A stretch of DNA of 64,000 nucleotides from Enterococcus wangshanyuanii (GCF_002197645.1 NZ_CP021874.1:3162001-3226000), one strand, 5' to 3'; positions 26,988-36,805 are shown, counted from the first letter of the stretch. Notes: generated by a model not told the origin, from the sequence alone. Made by a program: numbers and translations.

Positions 26988-27689
26988 ATGTTTAACATAG
27001 CACTAGTCAATCATAAAAAGATTGGTGATTCGCGATACATAGAGGTTTTGAAGGAAAAGCAATGTGATGTGCATTACTTAGAGTCTGATGAACTAGATCA
27101 AAGAATAAATACTATGGATGCGGTGATTATTAAGGAGTCTTCTTTAGAAGAAATTGGTGAAACATGCGAGCTGATCATTAAGATTAGAAGTTTGACCGAT
27201 CGTTTCATTTGGATTCTTTCAGAAGCTTCTACAAAAATCAATCGAATCGTCTATTTACAATTAGGCTCTGACGGAACATTTGATGATCAGGTCGATCCTG
27301 ATGAATTTGGTATCTACGTAGGGACGACATTGGAGAGAAGAACAAAAAGGGTTGAACCTGTAAAAGAAGTAGAGCCGCAAGCTAACAAAATCGAAGAATT
27401 AGCACCTATCGAACTTGTACCTAACAACTTTTCTGTCAATGTGGAAAAGAAAGGTGAAGTCAGCTTGACTAAATTGGAATTTCAGGCAATGGAGATTTTA
27501 GTTAGACGCCAAGGAGATGCCGTTTCTTATGAAGAAATGTATCAGGCGATTTGGGGAGATGAAAAAGGTGATCGCAAGTATCGCATTTCTAATCTAGTCT
27601 TCCATCTTAGAAAAAAACTTGGGGACGATCCATTTAAACCTAAGTATATCCGAACTGTTCGCTCAAGAGGTTACATGTTGTCTATGTAA
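26988..27689 (+). CDS. Winged-helix regulator of the WxL locus (orphan OmpR-like)
   Basis: The 233-residue protein has a C-terminal OmpR/PhoB winged helix (VSLTKLEFQAMEILVRR ... RKYRISNLVFHLRKKLGDD ... YIRTVRSRGYML, about 140-233). The N-terminal 115 residues look like a degenerate receiver: strand-helix order is present, but the DAVIIKE strand lacks the phosphoacceptor Asp. No kinase gene is near. It is the first gene after cassette 1 and precedes the surface operon, so it is the probable local activator. AAGGAGG precedes ATG 26988; a TTG 30 bases upstream is ignored. Confidence 0.83.
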   Translation: MFNIALVNHKKIGDSRYIEVLKEKQCDVHYLESDELDQRINTMDAVIIKESSLEEIGETCELIIKIRSLTDRFIWILSEASTKINRIVYLQLGSDGTFDDQVDPDEFGIYVGTTLERRTKRVEPVKEVEPQANKIEELAPIELVPNNFSVNVEKKGEVSLTKLEFQAMEILVRRQGDAVSYEEMYQAIWGDEKGDRKYRISNLVFHLRKKLGDDPFKPKYIRTVRSRGYMLSM

Positions 27690-27814
27690 GGGGTCCTCTC
27701 AATTAAATCAGTTTTCTCTTTTTTGATCAAATGGCTAGCGTAGCATTAGGTCAAAAAATTGAAATATATTGTGTGTTTCTTAGCACAACGATTTTTGAGG
27801 AAAGGAGGAAAATA

Positions 27815-30800
27815 ATGAAAATAAAACACAGAGGTTTCTATGTTGGATTACTTGTACTGCTTGTTACGGTTGTAGGGTATGTGTCGTTTAGAGACGTAAG
27901 TCCATTGCGTGCGGCATCAGACAATTATTCATTAGAGCATGGGGATATTTCCAGTGATAACGAAAAACTACTTCCAGTCAAATTAACGATCAATAATCCG
28001 AAGGATGAGGAGCTGACATTCAAAGCGACCGATTTAGATACTATCTCTTACGAGGACTTCGTAGAAGGGCAAACAAAAAACGATTTATCTACTATTGAAG
28101 TAGTCGATTTTTCGGATGATTCATTTACGATTAAAACAAAAGCATCTAAAGAGCCGCTGATCGTTCAATTCTTTGTTCGAACATTTGCAGGAAATAAAGC
28201 AAAAACTGGACAAGTTTCACTGGCAAATGAGTCTGGTGAAGTAGCGAAACTTTCGCTAGATTTACCAAGTATTCCAGAAGAAAAAGTTGTGGAACAAAAT
28301 TATGTTGCTCCAAGGGCACTTTCATCATTGGATGTCTCAACATTTGCAGCACCGGTGAATGAAAAGGTCGTTACACTTTGGGCTGATTTTGTTACAGCGT
28401 TAGCGGACCCAACAGTCGATAAAATCACTATTGCGGCAAATATGTCAGCTGCAACGAACCCTTCACTTGCTGCACGTTCATCATTAGAAATCGATGGGCA
28501 AGGCTACGAGATTGATTTTACAGCTACAACTGGACGTTCAATCACGATGGCTCAAGGAAGTGCTACAGGAAGTATACTGACTGTGAAAAATTTCAAGTAT
28601 ACAGGTAATAATGGGACAGCTATTTTCGATGCAAGTGCAACAAATAGTAACAACTGGACTGTGAATTTTGAAAATATTACAACTTTGTCTGGTAGTTCTC
28701 GAGCATTGATCACAGCAGCAAATAGTGTGGTTACGATCAATGGAACAAATGTACTAAGCATTGTTCGTTCAACGAATATGATCACTGCGAAGGAAGTATA
28801 TATTCAAGGGACCGAAGCACAAAGAGCATCGGTTACGATCAATGATGGTTCAAACTTTGTTAACTCAACAATCGCAAATGGGAAGTTCCTAATTGAAAAT
28901 GCTGATCTAACTGTTGAGAAAGTTTCGGGTCTATTTAATGTGACGGGTGCAACTACGCAATTTGATATTAGAAACTCAACGATTACAGCTGATACGATTG
29001 CTAACTTTATTTATGGAACATCTATAAATACAACGATTAGTAATAGTAAGATTGATATTCCAACAAATATTTCTGGGAATTTCCATCGAAATAATGCAAC
29101 AAATTCATCATTAGTAATCAATGAAAAGTCAGATATCAATTTGACTAGTACAACAACCAGCGACATTATCGATGCATCTGGTGTCATGAGTTTCATTGTA
29201 GATGACTCCACATTTAATGCGAATAGTGTCGGACAAGTATTTAGTAATTCAGCTGCTGGTACAGATATGATTGTTCAAAATAAAGCTCAATTTACTGCGT
29301 ATAGTCGCTCAAACAATGTTTTGAGATCAAGTGCACAAGTAGATATCACTGTAAAAGATGAAGGAACGAAGCTTGAAGTATCTGGAAATTCAACTCAGAC
29401 AGCTGATAACGGGGGTATCATCTCGATTGCGGCAGCAAACTCAACGCTAAATGTAGAGAATAAAGCGTATTTCAAAATCCATTCTTTAGAGCCAGGGAGT
29501 GCAACACCCGCAGTCATGATTCAAAGTAGCGGAGGGAGCTTTAATGCTAGTGGTCAGTCGATTCTTGACATGAATTCGGAAGGTCAAAGTAATGCTTATG
29601 CTGCTACCGTACGTTTTAGGCTTGAAGGAAACATGTCATTTAATGTTTCTGGAGAATCTCAAATCAATATCAATAAATCTGCTGGAGGAGCTCCTGGAAT
29701 TCGGATGTTTGGTGGAAATAATAATATATTAGTCTCTGGAAACTCCGACTTCACCGTTCACAACAAAGGAACTGGGACACCTCAAGCACCAGGTGCTGAT
29801 AATAGAGGACAAGGAATTATCTTCTATGAATCAAGTGCTTCTAATCCTCATAGTTTTACATTGACGGATCCTGGAAGCCGAGTGAAAATCTTAGCTGATA
29901 ACGGTGCCGGAATCGATACATGGCGTCCGAACACAGTATCTGCGACTGAAGGAACTTATTTTGAAGTGATCGGGAATACTTCAAGTGGTGCGATCTTTAA
30001 TACCTATGGTAGTAGAGATTTAACATTTATTCTTGATAAGCCGATGTATTATGATTTCAAAAATAATGGTGCCGGAAAAGCATTGATGTCTCCTGGATCA
30101 TCATCTACGTTCCAGTCAATTCACTCAGATGTCTCTTTATGGGTACCTAAAACTGGACAAGCAAACAATGGGAATGATGGCAATCCGTTTAGATCATGGA
30201 CATTAGTGGATTATAGTTTGAAAGGTACAAATATGCTTTTCGATACGTCAAGTGATCCTACGTTCAATACTGGAACAGACTCATTCGGGAGTAACGGGAT
30301 CAATCGTTTCTCACGGATGTCAGGGAATAATGCGAATCCAATCGTAGATGAAATTCGTACACCGACGAATGCAGATAAATTTATTTTTGGGCATGTCAGT
30401 ATCCCAGAAGGTAAAGATGGGTTCCGTGATGCTTGGACAGATGAAGTACATGTTGAGTTAGAAGTACAGCTTCCTAATGAAACGACTAAGCATAAAATTT
30501 ATGGAACAACTGTTCAAGATGGCGATACGGGTAAATACAGTATTCATGGTGAAGAAGCGCGAGCTGGTATCTTTAAAGCGGATATGTCTTCACTGCTTCC
30601 AGCTGGCGAAACATTTATTCCAACGGGAACTAAGGTAAATGTCGTTCGTGCTTGGCGTGGTTCAAGTGATGTGCCCGCTGCTGATGATACGACAGTGCAT
30701 ATTGGGACACCTGCTGATGTCGTTCATGGAGATTTATGGTTTACAGATACAGTGACTAGTTTAGACGTTACACCGCCAACTCAGGCAGTCGTATCTACAG

Positions 30801-32122
30801 ATATCAATAATGCGGCCAAACAAATCAAAGGAACCAGTGATGAAGATGGCGCGAAAGTTTTTGTGAAAGTCAATGGTGAATGGTTGAAAGATTCAGCTGG
30901 AAATGCAGTGACAACCACTGTAGTCGGCGGTAACTGGACAATTGATTTACCAAGCTATATCGATAAAACGGCCCAAGTGGAAGTTTATCTAAAAGACACA
31001 ACAGAAATTACGCCATTACCATCGTTTGTACTTCCGCGGACTTACACAACGGAACCGGATGGCGTTGCTGGTAACTTGAATGAAGTTGCTACAACGTATG
31101 ATAGCTATACAGGTTATCATGATGCACTTAAAGGTACGACAGATGATCGTTTCGATCCTGCAACATTGAATACGGTAGCTGATGTTATCCCAGATGCACC
31201 TAAATTGGTCAAAGGGGTGGAATCTAGCGGTGGAAATACGACTTCTGTTGGTGATATCCTGACGTACTCATTGCTTGTTTCAAATACCAAAGCTGATTCT
31301 TACGATTGGACGAATGTTGAAATATCTGATGTCTTAGCTGAAGGCTTAAAATTTGATCCTACTAAACATAAAGTAACGATCGACAATGTCGAAGTAGGTA
31401 CTGATAAGTATAACTACAACGAAACAACACGTACATTAACGATTAAAGTAGGAGATCTAAGTAAACCAGAACCAAAATCAGAGACAGATCCAACATTGGT
31501 TTCAAAAGAAGTAAGAGTGACATTCCAAGTAACGGTTGAGCAAAGCGCAGTTGATAAAGATTTGGAGAATATAGCAACTGCTACAGGTGGTTCGCCTCAG
31601 GAAGATCCATTTATAGTTGGACCTGTTGATCCAAATGCAACACATGTTCCAATTGATGTAACGTCCAATAAAATTGGGTTGCCTGGTGGACCGGCTTTCG
31701 GTATCTTGTCATTTGTCTCAGCGCCAACAGCTTTAGATTTTGGTGTTAAAACAGAAAGCTTGAACGGCAACACGGTCGCAACCAACCCAGATCTGGTTGG
31801 TGATCCATTAGTCGTTTCTGATAACCGTGGAAACTTACAAAAATGGACGATGACAGCAACATTGCTGACACCTTTATCAAATGGCGATGCGATTTTCCCT
31901 GATGCACTTCATTACGTGAATGGTGAATCAGATGAAATCATCACTGGTTTAGCAAAACCGATCTTCACTCATACGAATGAAGAAGTTGGCGATTATAACA
32001 TCAGTGAAGAGGAATGGGTGAAAAAAGACAACGGCTTTAAGATTGAATTAGCACCGGGTGCTGTCAATAAACTTGGTAAATATCAAGCGACGATTCAATT
32101 CTCCTTGTCAGATACACCATAA
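27815..32122 (+). CDS. Large secreted beta-helix adhesin with variant WxL domain
   Basis: The 1435-residue protein has a signal peptide to about residue 34. After a beta-rich N-region, residues ~140-900 are a repetitive Asn/Ser/Thr-rich right-handed beta-helix-like tract (many VNIENT-type turns; SGNSDFTVHNKG and similar). Then come a bacterial Ig-like module (IKGTSDEDGAKVFVKVNGEW), a DUF11 module (VGDILTYSLLVSNTK) and a C-terminal WxL-like domain. The WxL motifs are divergent: WTMTATL instead of WTLTA, and IQFSLSDTP instead of LTWTLTDTP. It probably binds peptidoglycan non-covalently and acts as an adhesin. A start at 27731 is possible, but AAAGGAGG marks ATG 27815. Confidence 0.85.
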   Translation: MKIKHRGFYVGLLVLLVTVVGYVSFRDVSPLRAASDNYSLEHGDISSDNEKLLPVKLTINNPKDEELTFKATDLDTISYEDFVEGQTKNDLSTIEVVDFSDDSFTIKTKASKEPLIVQFFVRTFAGNKAKTGQVSLANESGEVAKLSLDLPSIPEEKVVEQNYVAPRALSSLDVSTFAAPVNEKVVTLWADFVTALADPTVDKITIAANMSAATNPSLAARSSLEIDGQGYEIDFTATTGRSITMAQGSATGSILTVKNFKYTGNNGTAIFDASATNSNNWTVNFENITTLSGSSRALITAANSVVTINGTNVLSIVRSTNMITAKEVYIQGTEAQRASVTINDGSNFVNSTIANGKFLIENADLTVEKVSGLFNVTGATTQFDIRNSTITADTIANFIYGTSINTTISNSKIDIPTNISGNFHRNNATNSSLVINEKSDINLTSTTTSDIIDASGVMSFIVDDSTFNANSVGQVFSNSAAGTDMIVQNKAQFTAYSRSNNVLRSSAQVDITVKDEGTKLEVSGNSTQTADNGGIISIAAANSTLNVENKAYFKIHSLEPGSATPAVMIQSSGGSFNASGQSILDMNSEGQSNAYAATVRFRLEGNMSFNVSGESQININKSAGGAPGIRMFGGNNNILVSGNSDFTVHNKGTGTPQAPGADNRGQGIIFYESSASNPHSFTLTDPGSRVKILADNGAGIDTWRPNTVSATEGTYFEVIGNTSSGAIFNTYGSRDLTFILDKPMYYDFKNNGAGKALMSPGSSSTFQSIHSDVSLWVPKTGQANNGNDGNPFRSWTLVDYSLKGTNMLFDTSSDPTFNTGTDSFGSNGINRFSRMSGNNANPIVDEIRTPTNADKFIFGHVSIPEGKDGFRDAWTDEVHVELEVQLPNETTKHKIYGTTVQDGDTGKYSIHGEEARAGIFKADMSSLLPAGETFIPTGTKVNVVRAWRGSSDVPAADDTTVHIGTPADVVHGDLWFTDTVTSLDVTPPTQAVVSTDINNAAKQIKGTSDEDGAKVFVKVNGEWLKDSAGNAVTTTVVGGNWTIDLPSYIDKTAQVEVYLKDTTEITPLPSFVLPRTYTTEPDGVAGNLNEVATTYDSYTGYHDALKGTTDDRFDPATLNTVADVIPDAPKLVKGVESSGGNTTSVGDILTYSLLVSNTKADSYDWTNVEISDVLAEGLKFDPTKHKVTIDNVEVGTDKYNYNETTRTLTIKVGDLSKPEPKSETDPTLVSKEVRVTFQVTVEQSAVDKDLENIATATGGSPQEDPFIVGPVDPNATHVPIDVTSNKIGLPGGPAFGILSFVSAPTALDFGVKTESLNGNTVATNPDLVGDPLVVSDNRGNLQKWTMTATLLTPLSNGDAIFPDALHYVNGESDEIITGLAKPIFTHTNEEVGDYNISEEEWVKKDNGFKIELAPGAVNKLGKYQATIQFSLSDTP

Positions 32123-32142
32123 AAATGGAGGAATAACGAGTG

Positions 32143-32490
32143 ATGAAAAAATTAAATTATCTGGTTTTGTTCTCCATTGCATGTGTATCACTTTTTATCA
32201 TTCGACCAATTAGCGTACAAGCTGAAGGGGAAGGCAATGGCGGCGGGATTCAGACAAATGGTGAAATCGGGTTCTATGAGGAAACAAAACCGACAACAGA
32301 GCCAACGACAGAACCGACAACCTCTGATTCAACGCCTAAGATCACAAAACCAGTCGGCAAGTATCCTTCAACTGGAGAGCTAGTGAAGAAAAGTTTATCG
32401 ATCAGTGGTGCAGCGATAGTCATTATTGCAGCGATCGCCTTTTTCTGGAAACGGAAAAAAGACAACGATGAACAGAAAGAAGGGAGTTAA
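32143..32490 (+). CDS. Small sortase-anchored protein of the WxL locus
   Basis: This protein of about 115 residues has a signal peptide (MKKLNYLVLFSIACVSL ... VQAE), a Gly/Glu linker, a PTTEPTTEPTT spacer, the sorting motif YPSTGE, a hydrophobic helix and a basic tail. Such tiny LPxTG-type proteins are standard members of WxL clusters and may tether the complex to peptidoglycan. The motif has Tyr for Leu. Both GTG 32140 and ATG 32143 suit GGAGG at 32127. Confidence 0.85.
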   Translation: MKKLNYLVLFSIACVSLFIIRPISVQAEGEGNGGGIQTNGEIGFYEETKPTTEPTTEPTTSDSTPKITKPVGKYPSTGELVKKSLSISGAAIVIIAAIAFFWKRKKDNDEQKEGS

Positions 32491-32493
32491 GGA

Positions 32494-33294
32494 ATGAAAA
32501 AGAAACGAATCTATTCAGCCTTGCTACTTCTTTCGTTAGGACTCACCGCAATATCTCCAAGCTATTCATATGCAGTAGAGGATACTACAGAAGGAAATGC
32601 AGCGATTGATTTAACTGAGATTCCTGATGAACAAGGCGTTCGTGATCCGGAAAATCCGGGAACGATCGTAGATCCTGGACCAAGTCCAAGTACAGAAGGA
32701 CGTTTACGGATCGATTTTGTTCCTCAATTGAATTTTGGTCAATATGCAATTACAGACAAAGATATGACGTATCCAGTAAACGCACAACTATTTAAAGACG
32801 GCACAAAGCCAAGAGGAAATTTTGTACAAGTTTCTGATTATCGCGGCGGCCAGCAAGGTTGGACATTACAAGTGCGTCAAGAATCACAATTTAGAAATGA
32901 AACAGCAAAAAATCCAGAACTAAACGGTGCGGTGATTTCTTTCGATAAATCATGGGTCAATTCGACACGTGATCAAAGTGAAGCGCCGATTGTCTCTAAA
33001 GAGATCATCAGACTGAGCAACATCGGAGAAACCTATAATTTGGCAGATGCCAAAAAAGGCACCGGCTTTGGAACTTGGAGCATTTCATTCGGCGCATCTG
33101 CTGACAATAAAAACAGCATTGCGTCAACGTTAAGTCCGCGTTTACTAAAGGACGAACCTGTACTGGATGCAGCATTTGGCAATCAGCAAGTGTATGAAAA
33201 CAGCGCAGTCACATTAAGTATACCGGGAGCCACAAAACGTGATCCGGTACCCTATTCAACGGTGCTAACTTGGATTATAGCCGAGTTACCATAA
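32494..33294 (+). CDS. WxL-domain surface protein
   Basis: The 266-residue secreted protein consists of a signal peptide (to SYSYA) and one WxL domain. The first motif is GWTLQV near residue 128 and the second YSTVLTWIIAELP at the C-terminus. The aromatic-rich SKEIIRL and FGTWSISFG strands are typical. It attaches non-covalently to the cell wall. The gene starts 3 bases after the small sortase substrate and overlaps the translational unit of that gene. Confidence 0.92.
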   Translation: MKKKRIYSALLLLSLGLTAISPSYSYAVEDTTEGNAAIDLTEIPDEQGVRDPENPGTIVDPGPSPSTEGRLRIDFVPQLNFGQYAITDKDMTYPVNAQLFKDGTKPRGNFVQVSDYRGGQQGWTLQVRQESQFRNETAKNPELNGAVISFDKSWVNSTRDQSEAPIVSKEIIRLSNIGETYNLADAKKGTGFGTWSISFGASADNKNSIASTLSPRLLKDEPVLDAAFGNQQVYENSAVTLSIPGATKRDPVPYSTVLTWIIAELP

Positions 33295-33328
33295 ATGCAA
33301 CACAAACAAAACCTAGGAGGAAACACAC

Positions 33329-34093
33329 ATGAAATTAACACACAAATTATGCGGAGCTGCATTATTAACAGCAGTAGGATTCGCAGTAGCAGTACCAAGT
33401 GCAACACAAGCCTTAGAAGGAACTAAAAACGGAACTGCAGATATCGAGTTCACAAAAAATACTTCTGAAGATACAACAATGACTGACCCAACTGGTACTC
33501 GTCCAATCGATACTGGTAGTGAAATCGACCCAACTCACGTTGACGAATTTGGGATCATCGCTGTAACTCCATTAGACTTCAAAGCTCACGCTGCAGTAGT
33601 AGGCGCGCAACAATATGAAGCTGCACCTCACGTAGCAAACAAAGGAAATGCTGATGAGTACAACGTAGAAAACTATGTAGCGATCAAAGACGTTCGTTCA
33701 ACAGTAGACCACACATACAAATTATCAGCAGCATTAACTAAACAATTTACTGCAACTGTTGATGGAACAGATGTAACTTTAGCTGGTGCAACATTGACTT
33801 ACAAAAACATCGATGTAGCAGCTACACTTAACCCAGATCTACAACCAGCTGACGATAAAAAAGTATTTGGTGACGGAACTGGCGTACAAACAATCTCTGA
33901 AACAAGTGGTTCATTACCAGTTTACACAAACACAGATGCAAACGGTGGTAAAGGTCGTTATGAAGTAACATTTGGTGACGATGAAAAAGGTACAGACGGC
34001 AACTCTGTAGTAATCGATATCCCAGCATCTGTTGACGTTCGTACTGCAGCATACAATGCGACAGTAACTTGGACATTATCAGACACATTATAA
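33329..34093 (+). CDS. WxL-domain surface protein, probably the abundant subunit
   Basis: The 254-residue secreted protein has a signal peptide ending near TQALE and a single WxL domain. The first motif is TYKLSAAL (Tyr replacing Trp); the second is VTWTLSDTL at the C-terminus. Its codon use is visibly more biased than that of its neighbours (nearly uniform GCA/GCT, ACA, GTA, AAC, GAC), which points to high expression. AGGAGG lies in an ideal position. A strong hairpin follows and may limit read-through to the downstream genes. Confidence 0.92.
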   Translation: MKLTHKLCGAALLTAVGFAVAVPSATQALEGTKNGTADIEFTKNTSEDTTMTDPTGTRPIDTGSEIDPTHVDEFGIIAVTPLDFKAHAAVVGAQQYEAAPHVANKGNADEYNVENYVAIKDVRSTVDHTYKLSAALTKQFTATVDGTDVTLAGATLTYKNIDVAATLNPDLQPADDKKVFGDGTGVQTISETSGSLPVYTNTDANGGKGRYEVTFGDDEKGTDGNSVVIDIPASVDVRTAAYNATVTWTLSDTL

Positions 34094-34133
34094 AAAACAG
34101 TTTAACCGCTGTGATTAATATGTAGAAACAGGC

Positions 34134-34165
34134 TCACCGGCGTAAAGCCGGTGACTTGTTTTAAC
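34134..34165 (+). terminator. Hairpin, likely partial terminator inside the WxL operon
   Basis: TCACCGGC (34134-34141) pairs with GCCGGTGA (34147-34154) around GTAAA, with a partly complementary AAACA/TTGTTTT lower stem. The T-tract is poor, so partial termination or 3'-end protection of the upstream WxL mRNA is more likely than a full stop. Confidence 0.7.
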
Positions 34166-34192
34166 ATAAAGAGGAAGGGATTTATAACATTC

Positions 34193-35293
34193 ATGAAAAA
34201 AAGACTAATCACTTACTTAGCACTACTCACATACATAGTTTTCGGATTGGGCGTCTCTGTGGATGTATTTGCCGATGAAACCAATAAGACAGCAGATCAA
34301 CAAGCAGCAGATCTTGGGTTAGGGTTTACCTATAAAGTAGTGAAGCCTGAAAATCAACGAAGTAGTGTTGGCTACTTTGACTTACGAATGAATGCAGGGC
34401 AGAAACAAACTGCAGTTATCGAATTAGCAAATGGCTCTGATGAAGAAATCACCATCGGAGTTTCACTGAATGGTGCAAAGACGAACGGAAATGGTGTCAT
34501 CGAATATGGCCCGTCAGCGATTGAAAAAGATAAATCATTAAAATATGATTTTGTGGATATCGTCACTGGACCTAAAGAAGTGGTCATTCCACCAAAAACA
34601 ATGGTTCCTTTAAACTTGGAGATTGCCATGCCGGCCTCTGATTTTGATGGCTTTATCTCTGGCGGAATTCAATTGAAGCAACAGACAAAAGAAGACAAAG
34701 AAGCCAAGAAAAAAACTGGGATCACGAACGAATATGCTTACTTAGTTGGAATGCTATTAAGCGAAAATGATAATGTAGTTGAACCAAATCTTGAATTAAA
34801 TAAAGTGTATGCTGGATTAGCAAATTATCGTAATGCCGTATTTGTTAATTTTTCAAATGTTCAGCCAGCGTATCTTGAAAATATGACCGTAGATGTGCAA
34901 GTCATGAAAAAAGATTCAGAAGAAGTCTTGTATGATACCAAAAAAGCAGGCATGCGGATGGCGCCAAACAGCTTGATCGATTTTCCTGTTGAAATGAATG
35001 GAGATCGCATGGAAGCGGGCGATTACAAAGCCCATATTTTAGTTACAGCGGATGATAAAAAATGGGAATGGACAGAAGATTTCACGATCACAGATGAAGA
35101 AGCCGATAAATTTAATGGGCAAGATGTGTCATTAACACAAGAACGTGGAATTGACTGGAAATTGATTGCAATGATCGTTGGTGGAATCATAGCTGTTGTA
35201 GTAGTTATTTTCATTATTGTGCGTTCAATTCAAAAGAAAAAAACGAAAAGCAAGAAGAAAAAGGGCAATAGAAAGAAACCAGCTGCAAGATAA
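34193..35293 (+). CDS. DUF916/DUF3324 WxL-interacting protein
   Basis: The 366-residue protein has a signal peptide (to DVFA), a DUF916 domain (LGFTYKVVKPENQRSSVGYF near 38-57), a DUF3324 domain (from about 180, NLELNKVYAGLANYRNAV) and a C-terminal transmembrane helix followed by a Lys-rich cytoplasmic tail. These membrane proteins are the constant partner of WxL proteins and have been proposed to bind both WxL proteins and host ligands. ATG 34193 is chosen because it begins a clean signal peptide; GAGGAAGGG lies rather far upstream. Confidence 0.9.
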   Translation: MKKRLITYLALLTYIVFGLGVSVDVFADETNKTADQQAADLGLGFTYKVVKPENQRSSVGYFDLRMNAGQKQTAVIELANGSDEEITIGVSLNGAKTNGNGVIEYGPSAIEKDKSLKYDFVDIVTGPKEVVIPPKTMVPLNLEIAMPASDFDGFISGGIQLKQQTKEDKEAKKKTGITNEYAYLVGMLLSENDNVVEPNLELNKVYAGLANYRNAVFVNFSNVQPAYLENMTVDVQVMKKDSEEVLYDTKKAGMRMAPNSLIDFPVEMNGDRMEAGDYKAHILVTADDKKWEWTEDFTITDEEADKFNGQDVSLTQERGIDWKLIAMIVGGIIAVVVVIFIIVRSIQKKKTKSKKKKGNRKKPAAR

Positions 35294-35317
35294 AGAAACG
35301 AAAGGGGATAGAAACCT

Positions 35318-35983
35318 ATGAGCATATTGGATATGTCATTTATCGGTCTATTATCCAGCGCTATCCTCTTTTTCATTTTTGGTGTGGCGTTGTTTTTCTT
35401 TAGAATTTCTACCAACAAACAGTGGAAACAAATAAAAGTACGCCGAGTTAAAAATAAAAAGAAGCGGAAAAAACTTCAGCGCATACGCAAACAGCTAGAA
35501 CAAAAGAAAAAACGTCAATTGATTTGGGCGATCACTTGTTTTGTTCTGTTTCTGATGACCGCTGGTGGTGCAGGGTATTCTAGGTATTATCAATTAACAA
35601 ATTTAACAGCGGAAGATGCTGAAGCTGTAGCGAAATCCTACTATCTAGTGGGGGAAATGAAAAAACAAATCACGGCTGTAGATAATGGTGCAAGTCCAGA
35701 AAAGACAGTGAAAAATTTACGTGACTTAAGTGCACAATTAGCAAGTGCCAGTGTTAAACCAGCTTCTCAGGGAATGTCAGTTGAAGGACAAAAATTACTG
35801 AATCGACATCTATCATTGACACGTCAGCTAGCTGTGAATATTAGTAATCAAAATCAAGAAGCGATGGCAGATTCTAGTATCAGAGAAACGTATTTAAAAG
35901 ACATAGAAAAAGTAACTGCAAGTGAACAGAAGGTCTTCAAGCACTTCAAAGTAAATGAATCAGCTTTGCAGCAGAAGAAATAA
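35318..35983 (+). CDS. Two-helix membrane protein of the WxL locus, unknown function
   Basis: The 221-residue protein has a hydrophobic helix at residues ~9-29, a strongly basic cytoplasmic loop (KVRRVKNKKKRKKLQRIRK and on), a second helix at ~70-88 and an outside helical domain ending in QQKK. I do not recognise a family. AAAGGGG precedes the ATG. It lies between DUF916 and the signal peptidase pair with short gaps, so it is probably part of the same assembly or export function. Confidence 0.75.
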   Translation: MSILDMSFIGLLSSAILFFIFGVALFFFRISTNKQWKQIKVRRVKNKKKRKKLQRIRKQLEQKKKRQLIWAITCFVLFLMTAGGAGYSRYYQLTNLTAEDAEAVAKSYYLVGEMKKQITAVDNGASPEKTVKNLRDLSAQLASASVKPASQGMSVEGQKLLNRHLSLTRQLAVNISNQNQEAMADSSIRETYLKDIEKVTASEQKVFKHFKVNESALQQKK

Positions 35984-36001
35984 TTGTTGAGAGGTGAGGG
36001 T

Positions 36002-36805
36002 ATGACTAGTTTAAAACAGCCTGTAAAGCGGCCGAAAAAGAAACGCTCTTCCTCTCAAAATAAGGTGAAAACCAAAGAAGAATACATAAGAAACAACAGA
36101 GCAGAGAAGAAGCTAGTAGCTGAAAAGAAACTAAAAAAAGTTGCTGATCCGGCGGCAAAGAAAAAGCGACCGCGTAAAAATAATAGGCCGAAAACAGCTA
36201 ATTCTGTAAGAAAAAAACAGCAGCTGAAAAAAAAGAAGATCCAACAACAACGGTGCAAAAGACAACAACTAAAACTACTGTTAAAACAGCTAGTACTGAC
36301 CGTCGGAATCAGTCTGGTTCTATTTTCCACCATCATCTACTTCACTATTCGCACACCTAAAATGGAAGGCTATGCGATGACCACGACATTGACCAATAAT
36401 GATCGTGTGCTGGTCAGCAAGGTGAGCGAGCTAAAACGCTTCAAAATGGTTTATTTTAAACATCCTCAGACAAAAGAAAAAACGATACGACGAATCATCG
36501 GAATGCCTGGGGAGGAATTGTATTATAAAAATGATCAACTGTACATCAATAATAAACTAATCCCAGAACGTTTTCTTGAAAAAGCAGTAGCAGAAGCAAA
36601 GCAGTCTGGTTTTTTACTGACCCAAGATTTTAGCTTGAAGCAAACAACAAATGCGGAACGTATTCCAGAAGACAAATTTTTTGTGATGGGAGATAATCGT
36701 CAATTTTCTTCTGATAGTCGTGATTACGGGCTGATCGATAAAAAAGATATCATTGGAATCGTTGAATTGAGAGTTTTTCCGATACATGCAGCAGCACATT
36801 TTTGA
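36002..36805 (+). CDS. Catalytically inactive signal peptidase I-like protein
   Basis: The 267-residue protein has a very basic N-terminal region of 90 residues, one membrane helix (~93-115) and a signal peptidase I domain (RIIGMPGEELYYKNDQ; FFVMGDNRQFSSDSRDYG). The catalytic Ser of the family G-x-SM box is replaced: EGYAM, Ala125. The general-base Lys of the YVKR box is replaced by Arg163 (TIRRIIG). Loss of both dyad residues means it cannot cleave by the known mechanism, as in staphylococcal SpsA. The upstream TTG 35984 is ignored because GGTGAGGG sits before ATG 36002. It overlaps the next frame by 4 bases if that gene starts early. Confidence 0.88.
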   Translation: MTSLKQPVKRPKKKRSSSQNKVKTKEEYIRNNRAEKKLVAEKKLKKVADPAAKKKRPRKNNRPKTANSVRKKQQLKKKKIQQQRCKRQQLKLLLKQLVLTVGISLVLFSTIIYFTIRTPKMEGYAMTTTLTNNDRVLVSKVSELKRFKMVYFKHPQTKEKTIRRIIGMPGEELYYKNDQLYINNKLIPERFLEKAVAEAKQSGFLLTQDFSLKQTTNAERIPEDKFFVMGDNRQFSSDSRDYGLIDKKDIIGIVELRVFPIHAAAHF

